DNA from: JAEYZM01 sp943372195
GTDB taxonomy: Bacteria; Bacteroidota; Bacteroidia; Sphingobacteriales; Sphingobacteriaceae
Reading direction: 5' to 3'
DNA: 64,000 nucleotides
Assembly (NCBI GenBank): GCA_943372195.1
Contig: CALRXS010000010.1
Coordinates: 1-64,000, forward strand
Positions 54,201 through 61,232 of the stretch are shown here, piece after piece. Under the pieces are notes generated by a model. The model was not told the origin of the DNA. It was given only the letters and a program-made list of their open reading frames with translations, and made no database searches. Made by a program: the position numbers and the translations under genes. The first letter of the stretch is position 1, and every line of letters starts with the position of its first letter.

Positions 54201-57011
54201 ACATAATCCACTTGCATTACCAGTAGTTGTAACAATTAGAAGGATGTTTGAATTAGTGTTAATGTCTGCTAAACTCGGTTGATAAACAGTACTTGAAGCA
54301 TTTGAATTTGTAAACGTTCCGGTTCCTGAACTCGACCAAGCTACGCCAGTTGCTGCACCACCAAAATTTGCAACAACATTTATTGTTGGAATATTATTTC
54401 TGCAAAAAGTTAAACTTGATTGCGTTGTTGTAACAGTTGGTGTTGGTGATATTGTAACAACAACTGTATCTCTTACGATATTACATGTACCAGCAGTATT
54501 ACCAGTAGAGCTTAATACAAAACTTACTGTACCGTTACTTATGTCTAAGTTACTAGGTGTGTAAACCGGATTCAATAAATTGTTATTACTGAAGCTTCCA
54601 GTACCGTTGATCGTAGTCCAGGTTCCTGTACTAGCACCTGCACTAACATTACCACTTAATAATATAGTCGGATTACTTGCGCAAACTGTAAAATTAGCAC
54701 CAGCATTTACAATTGGTGATGGAGTGATGTTGATGAATAATGTATCAGAAACTGTATTACAAATTGCTCCTGTATTATTGGTAGATGTTAATATTATTCT
54801 GATGGGTAATCCAGCGTTAATATCTGCAATACTTGGAACATAGCTCGCATTGAGTGTTGTATTATTTGGCACAAAACTTCCACTACCATTACTTGCCCAA
54901 ATACCTGTACTAGCACCTGCAGAAATGCTGCCGTTTAAATTAATATTTATATTATTTGCACAAACAGTAACATCAGCACCAGCATTTACAATTGGTGATG
55001 GTGTGAATGAAATTTGCATGGTATCTCTAACAATCAAACATCCGTTTAAACCATGATTAGTCGATGATAAAATTAATGTAACTGTACCTGCTAATAAGTC
55101 TGCCGCGCTGGGTGCATAATTTGCATTTAATGTTGTGTTGTTTGGTGAAAATGTTCCTGTACCATTGGTGCTTGTCCAGATACCCTGACTCGCTCCTCCA
55201 GATATACTTCCTGCAAGTGTGATGGTTCCAAGATTATTTACACATCTACTAATATTAGCACCTGCAGATACTACAGGCGAAGCGGTGATTGTTACAATCG
55301 TAGTATCACGAACGACGATACAATTACCAAAGTTGGTTGCTGATAAAATTAAATTGACAGTACCATTACTGATATCAGCAGCACTAGGAATATATATAGC
55401 ATTTAATGTTGTTGCATTCGGTGAAAAACTTCCAGTTCCTGTGCTTGCCCAGATACCCGTTGTTGTTACCACACCCGTTACAGAACCATTTAAATTTACG
55501 TTCGCATTGTTAGCACAAACAGTAATATTTGCACCCGCATTTACGATTGGTGCAGGTTGAATGGTAATAAAAACATTATCAGTTACAGCAGTACAAATAC
55601 CATTATTGGTGGATGTTAATGTTAATGTAACTCCAGCAGCTAATCTATCAGCAGCACTCGGAATATAAGTAGCATTTAAAGTATTTGCATTTGGCGAGAA
55701 TGTACCTGTGCCTGAACTTGTCCAGGTACCAGTAGTCGTTAACCCCGATACACTTCCGTTTAAAACTACGTTTGCATTGTTAGCACAAACAGTTTGCGGA
55801 TTGCCAGCATCAACGATAGGGGCATTAGAGATTCTGATAAATACTTGATCGGTATCAGCCGGACAAGTTCCATTACCAGTTGTGGTAAGAGTTAGTAAAA
55901 CAGAACCTGCAGTTATCTCTGCAGCACTAGGTAAATAATTTGCGTTGAGTGTGGTATTGTTCGGAGAAAAAGTTCCTGCACCAGTACTTGACCAAATGCC
56001 ACCAGTAGCTGCTTGAACAGAGCCATTAAGTTGAACAGCAAATGGTGAAGAATTATTACATTCAATTCTATCTAAGCCGGCATTAGCCAAAATAGTAGAA
56101 GGGAAATCTGTGACGACAACGGTGTCTCTTGCGATAGGGCAACTTGTTGCATCATCAATGGTAACAGAGTATGTGCCAGCTGTGGCGGCGACAATACTTT
56201 GAGTAGTCGCACCTGTATTCCATAAATAAGTATATGGCGCTAATCCGCCTACACCATTAGCCGTTAAGGTAGTTCCAACTGATCCGAAACATATAGTCGC
56301 ATTTTTGGGTTGGATGTCTGCTTCGAGAGTACTAACGAATTGCACACGAACGGTGTCGCAGATGATTGATCCTACACATCCTCCAATAGGTGTACCACAT
56401 ACTTGATAATCTACAAAAGCAGGTGCACCAGGTAAAAAAGTTACTACCACTGTATCTTGTCCTGATATAGAAGATAAATAAGAGTCGTGCACAGGATTAT
56501 TTGGAACAGATCTCCATGTGATAGTACTTTGTTGATAACCAGTTGCAAAAATTCCACCTGTGCAACCATCACTCACTACTGTTGGTGGTGAAACTTCTGG
56601 TTTTGAAATAGAAGTAATGCTGTATGAATTAGGATTATTACCAGGTTTACAAAAAGTAATGTTATGTGGACCAACACCATTTAAACATACTGAATCACCA
56701 ACAGGTATTTGAGGACCACAATTAACCTGATAAAATAATGCTCCAGGAGGTGGTGCACCAGAAGCAATGTCAAATTTTATTCCTTGTGCTCCAGGATCAA
56801 GTGTAATTATAAATTCAATACACCTATCAGGATTAGTAGTACCGCAACAATTATTTTGTCTAGATTGTGAAGGACTAACCCAAACACTATCTGGGTTACC
56901 AGTTAAATTTGCTATTTGTAATGGTACATTTGTTGGACATATTCTAGTTTGTGAGTTAGAGTTTAGTACAACAAAAAATAAAAATATACTAAAGAGTAAA
57001 ATTCTCTTCAT
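45288..57011 (-). CDS. Giant repetitive type B T9SS surface protein (SprB/adhesin-like)
   Basis: Predicted surface protein of 3907 residues in one unbroken frame. Order: signal peptide (1-20); a Cys-rich N-terminal region (about 21-228); a SprB-type repeat (about 229-303, APYTYLWNTGATTQSIV); 31 Ig-like repeats of about 90 residues from residue 307, interrupted once by an unrelated stretch of about 175 residues; a second SprB-like unit plus one shorter Ig-like unit; two PKD-like domains (TYLWQVTGGNI, TYTWQITNGQI); two PKD domains (EYLWDFGDGNTD); and a gliding-motility-associated CHU_C domain (PQIFTPNGDGINDNF, FNRWGQIIY). Repeats carry two conserved Cys, a probable disulfide. Secretion by T9SS with a PorP/SprF partner is inferred from the C-terminus; a role in adhesion or gliding is inferred from domain make-up. 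Confidence 0.93.
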   Translation of the reverse strand: MKRILLFSIFLFFVVLNSNSQTRICPTNVPLQIANLTGNPDSVWVSPSQSRQNNCCGTTNPDRCIEFIITLDPGAQGIKFDIASGAPPPGALFYQVNCGPQIPVGDSVCLNGVGPHNITFCKPGNNPNSYSITSISKPEVSPPTVVSDGCTGGIFATGYQQSTITWRSVPNNPVHDSYLSSISGQDTVVVTFLPGAPAFVDYQVCGTPIGGCVGSIICDTVRVQFVSTLEADIQPKNATICFGSVGTTLTANGVGGLAPYTYLWNTGATTQSIVAATAGTYSVTIDDATSCPIARDTVVVTDFPSTILANAGLDRIECNNSSPFAVQLNGSVQAATGGIWSSTGAGTFSPNNTTLNANYLPSAAEITAGSVLLTLTTTGNGTCPADTDQVFIRISNAPIVDAGNPQTVCANNANVVLNGSVSGLTTTGTWTSSGTGTFSPNANTLNATYIPSAADRLAAGVTLTLTSTNNGICTAVTDNVFITIQPAPIVNAGANITVCANNANVNLNGSVTGVVTTTGIWASTGTGSFSPNATTLNAIYIPSAADISNGTVNLILSATNFGNCIVVRDTTIVTITASPVVSAGANISRCVNNLGTITLAGSISGGASQGIWTSTNGTGTFSPNNTTLNANYAPSAADLLAGTVTLILSSTNHGLNGCLIVRDTMQISFTPSPIVNAGADVTVCANNININLNGSISAGASTGIWASNGSGSFVPNNTTLNASYVPSIADINAGLPIRIILTSTNNTGAICNTVSDTLFINITPSPIVNAGANFTVCASNPTILLSGNVSAGASTGTWTTINGTGSFSNNNLLNPVYTPSNLDISNGTVSFVLSSTGNTAGTCNIVRDTVVVTISPTPTVTTTQSSLTFCRNNIPTINVVANFGGAATGVAWSSSGTGTFTNSNASSTVYQPSLADINTNSNILLIVTTTGNASGLCAAISDTIILNFTPAPIVSAGTNITVCANNIPSGVQLNASVSGGASAGSWTSSGTGTFSPSVNVTNAIYDPSLADITAGSITLTFTSTNHGLNSCTVVSSQITLTINPTPIVDAGINQTICANRASNIINLNGTVTSGAITGIWSTANGTGTISNTSSLNTTYTLSTADRNLTSIKFYLTSTGNSLGTCLAVVDSFTLTITPAPIVNAGANQTLCANNSLVNLSGTVSGGATTGIWTSINGSGTFANATSLTTATYTPSSLDIDNGSVLIVLSSTGNTAGTCVTVRDTLLVSFTAVPIVNAGADFSVCRNNPTINLNANIVNGPGTILWTSNGTGTFNNTNTLNPIYTPSALDLTNGTVTFTISSTAGNCLAVLDQIIVTITPSPIVNAGVDITRCKNNIGTITLGGSVAAGASTGIWTSSGTGIFLPNNSTLNAQYVPSLADTAAGIVTLTLTSTGNTNNTCISVNDALTLTFTPAPRAFAGANRTICANGNLSVSLATASVSGGASTGEWFSDGSGNFIPNNNTINATYSPSAADILKGFVVLKLKTTGNTLGSCRADSSQFTLTISPAPIVDAGNNITVCAVSANVSLNGSVIAGASTGIWTSSGTGTFSPNNTTLNAIYIPSAADKLAGTIRLRLTSTGNTNNTCNAVRDSLTLTILPEAIANAGLDQPVCKIKPTIQLNGSVSGSTTTGVWITNGSGTFSPNANTLNAVYTMSATDTNLTGLNFILNTTNNGTCIGDADTMRVTFSSSDDASFTYSSATYCTTDPTAHTPVIPILATGAGGVFTSTPAGLVLNSTTGAITVLTSTLGTYVVKFVTNGPCPDSATTTVHIINTAPNAVFNLPTNICKSSTNLFPTYPTGGTPGIFTANSANLKFINANTGEIDLYNSLPGTYIVTNTIPASGTCIGASANQTITIERWVIVDVNPTLRTVCANRPTVSLTATFAANSDPSITSGTWKKNGDGVFSNASSLSTTYTPGPLDLAAGTFNVRFVSAKPASVCNADSASITINVTPAPVVDAGLNDTLCSTNTLLLLNGNVNGGATTGTWTKAGGAGTFLPNANTLNAQYVITAADKLAGSVKLYLTSTGNTNNTCDPVVDSVIYTLQLDPVINAGNDTIVCFQTDTLQLNSTVVGSINSGVWSSTGTGTFIPNTNALNAKYILSANDKSNGSVRLILNSATSTNVCAVVIDTLNITISAGPVANAGANQTVCANNDSVRLTGSLSGTATTAQWSSNGTGTFVNAVNNLTNTYIPSAADETAGSVILSLVSTNLSSCSQDTDYVQITITPRPVVNAGTNITACTNNLNIILNGTVSGGATRGRWTSTGTGQFLPHDSSLTVNYIASNADLLLPSINFILTSLGNTNQTCLAVRDTTTLTFNASPLVNITSFNNICANNIQAVSLAGTLSGSATKIKWSTISGDGTFNNDSVLAGVNYTLGANDISKGFVNIVLRTIDHGTASCLIVSDTVQILITPSPIVNAGIDRQICVGDSVNLNGNVSGANTTGTWTSTGSGVFSPNANTLNAHYLPSAADYLLANFRLILRSTNTGNCINISDTLVVTNLPVPTVNASINQTVCADVDSIQLNGNVSGTSTTGIWTSSGTGSFSPNASTLNARYIPSQADRLLNSLLLTLTSTNGPSQCLNSLDTMRVFISPDIIIDAGTSGTACVNNANITLNASVSGGSTTGTWKTSGTGTFLSGINSINNIYQPSNADLTFGNVILTLVATNIGTCKPDSDQIQFTFTPAPFVDAGANQSICENEQTVNLTGIVNAGATKGRWTSSGDGIFIPNDSALNALYQLGVNDNLLGTVKLFLTSTDNTNGTCSSIRDSLTVSILPTVNITQQDTVEVCANNANVILNPTIAGTTNGILWTTNGSGSFIPSNTIANPTYVPSNSDTSNGNVILTLTIGNVGGCLNTIDTVRVLISDAPVVNAGNNIVACFNKDTVTLIGQISAGAQTGIWSSTGSGQFLPNNTNLNSTYILSNADKLLGNISIILTSTGNSAGSCLANADTINININTLPVVNILDDTIEVCANNASANITSNITGSASTGIWTSSGTGVFSPNNTVLNPIYIPSTADISIGNVLLTLRTTNHQSFNCNPVSDSVRIIINPSPLIVAIDTIETCITENSVTVSAQITQGAITGQWMSLGSGTFNPSNNNLTTNYIPSAQDKLNGTVKLVINSTGNTSNLCLAESDTITIVFTPFIFVDAGDTMLVCKNNFNINLNGSVTGGTTSGIWTSNGSGVFLPNNTTLNAVYVMSTADTAMNNLQLKLISTENGGCDSSESNLIINFSEAPTVFAGPDITVCDNSGIVTLTGVVEDGASAGIWTSTGTGTFLPNNTTLNAVYQPSSADFAAGNITLRLTSTDHNTNLCLVEFDELNIELYQSATVNGGADRYVCYGDSTTTLFASANGANPFRYFWSTGDTTQSIVVKPGTYVVRIQDINDCIPQFDTIEVIGVDTIVMARAGNDSLICLSTDSIQLNGNVLGLGLGHWEGDGVFLPDSSALNAIYIPTSTEKQNGSFSLILRPSTISGCTFINDTVQFNFVSKPSLNVSGQTTVCLLDDTVNYSVISTAGETYLWQVTGGNIIGVNNSNSVNVSWGATGGTLTLIANSAGNCDTVINTVITNVGMTLPSINGVNSVCNASAFIQNYNVNQNIGNTYTWQITNGQILSGQNTNDVQVEWNGSGTLVLIETGNLGCEVRDTFLFNYTPLLASVVQPLNAQGCAPLTINFDANSANTGALTHQWIVNQTDTLFTRSGQFNFDTPGVYTIKYILNNGTCTDTITTTVTAFDDPIADFNFINAPESKLIYPFDTLYLQNLSSILNAEYLWDFGDGNTDTVANPIHEYIEAGTYQVQLRVTDTVTGCISYFSRPFTLEVISNINSPQIFTPNGDGINDNFKIYERNLRNFKIVIFNRWGQIIYTSTDPNFEWDGTHEGRECQVGAYVYHIIAIGEDNLDYKKTDIVNLVR
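47040..56093 (-). repeat. Thirty-one tandem Ig-like coding repeats, about 90 residues each
   Basis: Unit order: P-x-P-I-V-N-A-G-x-x-x-T-V-C-A-N-N, a strand ending L-N-G-x-V-S-G, then T-G-x-W-T-S-S-G-T-G-T-F, S-P-N-x-x-T-L-N-A-x-Y-x-P-S-A-A-D, L-T-L-T-S-T and a Cys-containing end. Copies have diverged at the DNA level, so this is not a simple-sequence array. One interruption lies at about 51430-51955. Coordinates are approximate. Confidence 0.88.
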
Positions 57012-57014
57012 TAG

Positions 57015-57051
57015 AAATAGGAGTTGTGTTGTGTGTTGTTGTTTCCTATTT
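57015..57051 (-). promoter_or_regulatory. Hairpin in the 5' leader of the giant gene, 3 bp from its ATG
   Basis: AAATAGGA (57015-57022) and TCCTATTT (57044-57051) form an 8-bp stem with a 21-nt CA-rich loop that reads as repeated ACA/CAAC on the mRNA. The stem ends three bases before the ATG. It may affect translation initiation or mRNA stability. Confidence 0.6.
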
Positions 57052-57071
57052 GTACGTTTAAATTAAAATTA

Positions 57072-57102
57072 GTTACAGGAAAAATTTCAAATTTCTTGTA
57101 AC
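57072..57102 (-). terminator. Possible weak terminator after the PD40 gene
   Basis: GTTACA and TGTAAC form a 6-bp stem around an AT-rich interior, followed on the minus strand by TAATTTTAATTT. It lies between the PD40 gene and the giant gene. Pairing is weak. Confidence 0.3.
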
Positions 57103-57140
57103 CCTACATTCAAAGCAATTAGGCCAATAAATATAATTAT

Positions 57141-58412
57141 TTATTTCTTCGGATGGTACTCAAAATAGTAAATATCATCACTGCCTTTGCCTCCCTCTCT
57201 GTCAGAACAGAAATACCCTGTTTTTATAGGTTCTGTGAAGATGATTGAATAATCGTCGTATGAGCTATTAATCGGTGCAGCTAAATGACTAGGAGCTTCA
57301 AATTGGCCATTTCTGTACTCTGAATGATAAAGATCTAATCCGCCTAAGCCTAAATGCCCCTTCGATGAAAAATATAAATCACCAAAACTATTGAAAATAG
57401 GGAATAGCTCGTTTTCTTCTGTGTTGATTTTATCACCCAAGTTTTTAGGCGCAGAGAGGCTACCATCTTCAAGTATTTCCGATATAAATAAATCATAGCC
57501 CCCTATGCTTGTTGGCATGTCAGAGGCGAAGATTAGGTATTTAGAATCTGGACTTATTGCAGGGTGTAGAATAGAATATTGTTCAGAATTATTTATAGAT
57601 AACAGTTTAGGTTCTTGCCATCGTTTACCGTTGAGAGTTTTGCTTTCATAAATTTCGATTCGGTTTATTTCCTTTTTCGGATTTAATTGTGTGCGGGTAA
57701 AGTATATGTGATTGTTTATTAAATCGAAAGTGGGGTAAGCATTATGATATGTTTTATTGATAGCGTAATTCTCAAATAACTTTGCTTTTTGATAATTCGT
57801 TTTTTCTTTATTTTTTGTGAATGCTACTGCATATAATTTAAAATAATGATTCTTTGTAAAGGGATCCACTAAATTATTACTTCCCATCTTTCTGTCACTC
57901 GAAAAAACTAATTGCGAATTGTAAATAGCAATACCACTTTCAGAAAATTTTGTATTTATTTCTTTTACATTTTCAACTTTATACTCCTGATTTTTATTTG
58001 CAATTGACTTAGCATACTCACATGCTTTTATTTGTTTTTTTATCTTAGCTTTTTGGTTTTCTTCTAAATACAATTCATACAATTCATATTGATCGATTGC
58101 TTCATTATATCTACCTGTAATCTTTAACATGTCAGCAAAATATAATACGGATGTTGCTGAATAATAAGGTATTTGCAAAGCTTTTTCATACCAATACAAA
58201 GCTTCCTTGTATTTATTAGTTTGTCTATAACAATCAGCTAATTTCTCAACAGCTTCTAAAGTAGAGTCAATATATAATGCATTTTTATAGAATGGAATTG
58301 CTGTAGCATATTCGTAATTTTCGTAATGAAAATTAGCAGTCTTTAAATCTTTTTGAGCGAAAGAAAATTTGAAAATAAATAGTAAAAAAATAAATAGATA
58401 TTTTTTGCTCAT
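57141..58412 (-). CDS. TPR plus PD40 propeller protein, no OmpA domain
   Basis: Exported protein of 423 residues: a signal peptide (1-19), TPR-like helices at about 20-135 (YENYEYATAIPFYKNALYID, KLADCYRQTNKYKEALYWYE), then a PD40/WD40-like propeller with IAIYNSQLVFSSDRKMGSNN, HPAISPDSKYLIFASDMPTS, GGYDLFISEILEDG and a closing CSDREGGKGSDDIYYFEY. Full-length relatives such as PorE/SprE-associated proteins often continue into a peptidoglycan-binding OmpA domain; here the protein stops after the propeller. It starts 1 bp before the PorP/SprF stop in the reading order, so it belongs to that unit and lies upstream of the giant gene. Confidence 0.88.
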   Translation of the reverse strand: MSKKYLFIFLLFIFKFSFAQKDLKTANFHYENYEYATAIPFYKNALYIDSTLEAVEKLADCYRQTNKYKEALYWYEKALQIPYYSATSVLYFADMLKITGRYNEAIDQYELYELYLEENQKAKIKKQIKACEYAKSIANKNQEYKVENVKEINTKFSESGIAIYNSQLVFSSDRKMGSNNLVDPFTKNHYFKLYAVAFTKNKEKTNYQKAKLFENYAINKTYHNAYPTFDLINNHIYFTRTQLNPKKEINRIEIYESKTLNGKRWQEPKLLSINNSEQYSILHPAISPDSKYLIFASDMPTSIGGYDLFISEILEDGSLSAPKNLGDKINTEENELFPIFNSFGDLYFSSKGHLGLGGLDLYHSEYRNGQFEAPSHLAAPINSSYDDYSIIFTEPIKTGYFCSDREGGKGSDDIYYFEYHPKK

Positions 58413-58413
58413 T

Positions 58414-59367
58414 CTAAAGATATCTAGGGTTTAACATTCTACTACTTTTTTTACTCGATAAAAAATAGGCAATATTGAATTCATGTGAACCATTCTCAAA
58501 TTGATTCAATAAAGACAGACTATAATCATACGAATACCCGATTCTAAATTGATCGTTTAATTCAATATTGAACAACATACTCATCACTCTAGAATTTGAA
58601 TTATTTGATTTGAGTTGATCATTACTAATTATTCGCATTCCATTTCTGTAACTAAGTCCGACCCATATATTCGAATTTATCCCTAACAATTGCGTGAAAT
58701 TAAAATTACCACCTTGGCTAAAGTCATCGCGGTAGAGGAAAGAGGGGTAGAGAACCAAGGTCGGACTTATTCTATACAAATACCCAGCAGTTAGATAGTA
58801 GTTACGTTGAATCGCATTGCTACCATTGATATTACTAAGATTTTCTAACATGGAACTTGATGAGAGTCCAGCATAAAAATTTTCATTACTCACATAAGCA
58901 CCAGCTCTTACATCGAATGTATTTTTATTGAAGTTATTTACATTTAGTGTTGGGTCAACATTACCTGAACTGCTAATATTATTTCTGTTTAAATTCCAAT
59001 TTTCCCAACCTGCAGCTAATCCGAATGATGCTCTTAAACTAGAATTTAATTGAATCTTATAAGCATATGAACCATAGAATTTTGAGACTGAAAAATCACC
59101 CACTTTATCTTGATATGCATCTACACCTACTGCCATTTTATTGTTTTTGATTGGCATGTCGGCGTTCATTTGTAAAGTTCTTGGTGCACCTTCTATACCC
59201 ACCCACTGCATACGGTAAGCTGTTTGTATGCTTAACATATCTTTGTTACCAGCGTAAGCCGGATTGAATGATAATGAGTTGAACATATAATTAGAAAATA
59301 CAGGCTCTTGTTGAGCCATTGCTAACATCCGAATACATAAAAAGAATATAATATATAAGTATCTCAT
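58414..59367 (-). CDS. PorP/SprF-family T9SS outer-membrane protein
   Basis: Outer-membrane beta-barrel of 317 residues with a signal peptide (MRYLYIIFFLCIRMLAMAQQ). The family N-terminus EPVFSNYMFNSLSFNPAYAGNKDML is unmistakable; strands such as MQWVGIEGAPRTLQMNADMP and GYSYDYSLSLL follow. PorP/SprF proteins assist secretion or anchoring of proteins with type B C-termini. Its ATG shares one base (TAATG) with the stop of the tandem Ig-like type B protein upstream, and 1 bp separates its stop from the PD40 gene start, so it is an operon member between two type B cargos. Confidence 0.95.
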   Translation of the reverse strand: MRYLYIIFFLCIRMLAMAQQEPVFSNYMFNSLSFNPAYAGNKDMLSIQTAYRMQWVGIEGAPRTLQMNADMPIKNNKMAVGVDAYQDKVGDFSVSKFYGSYAYKIQLNSSLRASFGLAAGWENWNLNRNNISSSGNVDPTLNVNNFNKNTFDVRAGAYVSNENFYAGLSSSSMLENLSNINGSNAIQRNYYLTAGYLYRISPTLVLYPSFLYRDDFSQGGNFNFTQLLGINSNIWVGLSYRNGMRIISNDQLKSNNSNSRVMSMLFNIELNDQFRIGYSYDYSLSLLNQFENGSHEFNIAYFLSSKKSSRMLNPRYL

Positions 59368-61139
59368 TATTGAATCAATGTTATATAGCCTTTAATTTTT
59401 TTCTCGACACCATTTAATTTTATATCAATGATGTAAAAATAGGTGCCTGTTTGAAGATTAGTTGCGCTCCAAAAATTACTGCTCGAATAATTTTTAGTTT
59501 TAAAAACTTCGTTCCAATTTCTATCGAAAATAATTACTTCATTATCGGGGTAATTGTCGATGTCTTCAATGAGGAATGCATCGTTGAAGCCGTCGCCGTT
59601 CGGACTCACAATACCAGAAGGTTTAACAATGATATCAGAATTTACTTCGAAACATACTTTAATAGATGAACTAAATAAACCATCTAAATCTCGAACTACA
59701 TATGTAAAACTATCGAGTCCGGTGTAGTTATTGTTCGATGTATATGATATACTTCTGTTCAGTACATTGTAATTTCCTAATTCTCCGTTTCTAGGAGCTT
59801 GATTAATTAAAATATAATTATAATCAATACCAGAATTACCTGGTATGGCAGATTCGAATAGATTTATTACAGTTGATTGTCCGCTAATATTTACGACCGG
59901 GCATTGATCCGTTATTTGAATTTGTTCATTTATAATTATACGGATGTTTGCAAAATTTGAGAGGGAATCATTAAGGTCTTTAACATAATAGCTTATAACA
60001 ACTATGCCAGTATAATCATTCAGTGGTGTAATGTTTATTATACTATCGTCATAATTTACATTGGCATAAATGTTCGGACTGATAATAAAAACTGAATCTT
60101 TATTTATACCATAAGTACTTATATCATTTTTTAAAATATTGAAAGTAGAACTTGTATTTTTTTTCAATACAATAGTATCATTAATTGCAATTGGTAATTC
60201 AAAAACTTGATTGACTTTTAAAAATACGATTGCAGTATCACATAAGTTTAAATCAGCAGAGTCACATAATTCATAAATCAAAGTGTCATTTCCAACAAAA
60301 CTATTGTTTGATGTATAAGATAAAATTCCTCTATTACTTAGGCTAGCGATACCATTACTTACAGCTTTGATTATGCTGTATAATTTCACTGGTCCGTCGT
60401 TATTATCATCATTTATACTAAGATCCGAAGTAAAAGAAATACCCTGATAGACATTTAGGGTGTCATTGATTGCGATGGGTGCATCGTTGACTGGATTTAC
60501 AGTAATGAATACAAATGCAGTGTCGCATAATTCATTACTAGGGTCATCATCACAAAAAGTATAAGTTAAGGTATCTTTGCCGAAGAAATTCAAATTACTT
60601 AGATAGGTTAATATGCCTGCTTTAGAAATGTTTGCTATACCATTTTTAGGTTGATTTAAGATTGCCATTTCAATCTCCGGACCATCCATGTATAAATCAT
60701 TATCAAAAACATTTATACTATCTAATTCATCTTCATTAATCACTAGCTGATCATCGACGGCAATTGGTGCTAAATTGAAACATGTTATCTCTATGTAAAT
60801 CACAGAAATATTTGAAAGTTCATTGTTTAAATCTTTGATTCTATATTTAATACTATCGAGTCCGCATACATTTGTAGAAGGCGTATACCTTAGCTTTTTA
60901 TTTATGATTTGAAATATACCTAGTTGAGGTGAGCCCGTAATAGTTATTGAAGAAGAATCAATATTGTTATCAGGGTCAAAATCATTCTTAAGTACGTCGA
61001 TTGTAATGGTTTGATTTTTACCAATTAGAACAGTGTCATTCTTGGTAATAGGAGGGCTGACACTATGATCTTGAGCTATTAAATCAATACTCAAGAATAG
61101 AGTTAAGAGTGTAAATAAGAGATTTAAATGTCTAATCAT
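59367..61139 (-). CDS. Tandem Ig/cadherin-like protein with type B T9SS C-terminus
   Basis: Secreted protein of 590 residues from the ATG at 61139 (MIRHLNLLFTLLTLFLSIDLIAQ); a TTG at 61151 is less likely. About five Ig/cadherin-like tandem-95 domains fill the body (PITKNDTVLIGKNQTITIDVL, APIAVDDQLVINEDELDSINV, APIAINDTLNVYQG, LPIAINDTIVLKKN and a degenerate one). The C-terminus is CHU_C-like: KPSGIVSPNGDGFNDAFLI, NEVIIFDRNWNEVFKT and GTYFYIIDIKLNG. It should be exported by the T9SS, with PorP/SprF the probable partner because the two genes overlap by one base. Its role may be adhesion. Confidence 0.9.
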   Translation of the reverse strand: MIRHLNLLFTLLTLFLSIDLIAQDHSVSPPITKNDTVLIGKNQTITIDVLKNDFDPDNNIDSSSITITGSPQLGIFQIINKKLRYTPSTNVCGLDSIKYRIKDLNNELSNISVIYIEITCFNLAPIAVDDQLVINEDELDSINVFDNDLYMDGPEIEMAILNQPKNGIANISKAGILTYLSNLNFFGKDTLTYTFCDDDPSNELCDTAFVFITVNPVNDAPIAINDTLNVYQGISFTSDLSINDDNNDGPVKLYSIIKAVSNGIASLSNRGILSYTSNNSFVGNDTLIYELCDSADLNLCDTAIVFLKVNQVFELPIAINDTIVLKKNTSSTFNILKNDISTYGINKDSVFIISPNIYANVNYDDSIINITPLNDYTGIVVISYYVKDLNDSLSNFANIRIIINEQIQITDQCPVVNISGQSTVINLFESAIPGNSGIDYNYILINQAPRNGELGNYNVLNRSISYTSNNNYTGLDSFTYVVRDLDGLFSSSIKVCFEVNSDIIVKPSGIVSPNGDGFNDAFLIEDIDNYPDNEVIIFDRNWNEVFKTKNYSSSNFWSATNLQTGTYFYIIDIKLNGVEKKIKGYITLIQ

Positions 61140-61180
61140 TAAACCCAACAAGATTATTTTTCTCGAATATACAAAATTAA

Positions 61181-61206
61181 AAAGGGCTACAGTTTAGAAG
61201 CCCTTT
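61181..61206 (-). terminator. Intrinsic terminator after the type A protein gene
   Basis: AAAGGGCT and AGCCCTTT form an 8-bp stem; on the minus strand it is followed by TTAATTTT. It separates the right-edge gene from the tandem Ig-like gene. Confidence 0.75.
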
Positions 61207-61232
61207 ATTGTTAAAAATTAATATTCTCTTAA

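Noticed and set aside
46291..55560. Many long open frames on the plus strand opposite the giant gene, up to about 270 codons
   Set aside because: They recur with the Ig-like repeats, have no starts or signals of their own, and give low-complexity hydrophobic translations. They are antisense shadows of the repeat coding bias.
47040..56093. Regularly spaced repeat array that might suggest CRISPR or satellite DNA
   Set aside because: The period is about 270 bp, copies are diverged at the DNA level and stay in one protein frame, so it is a protein repeat.
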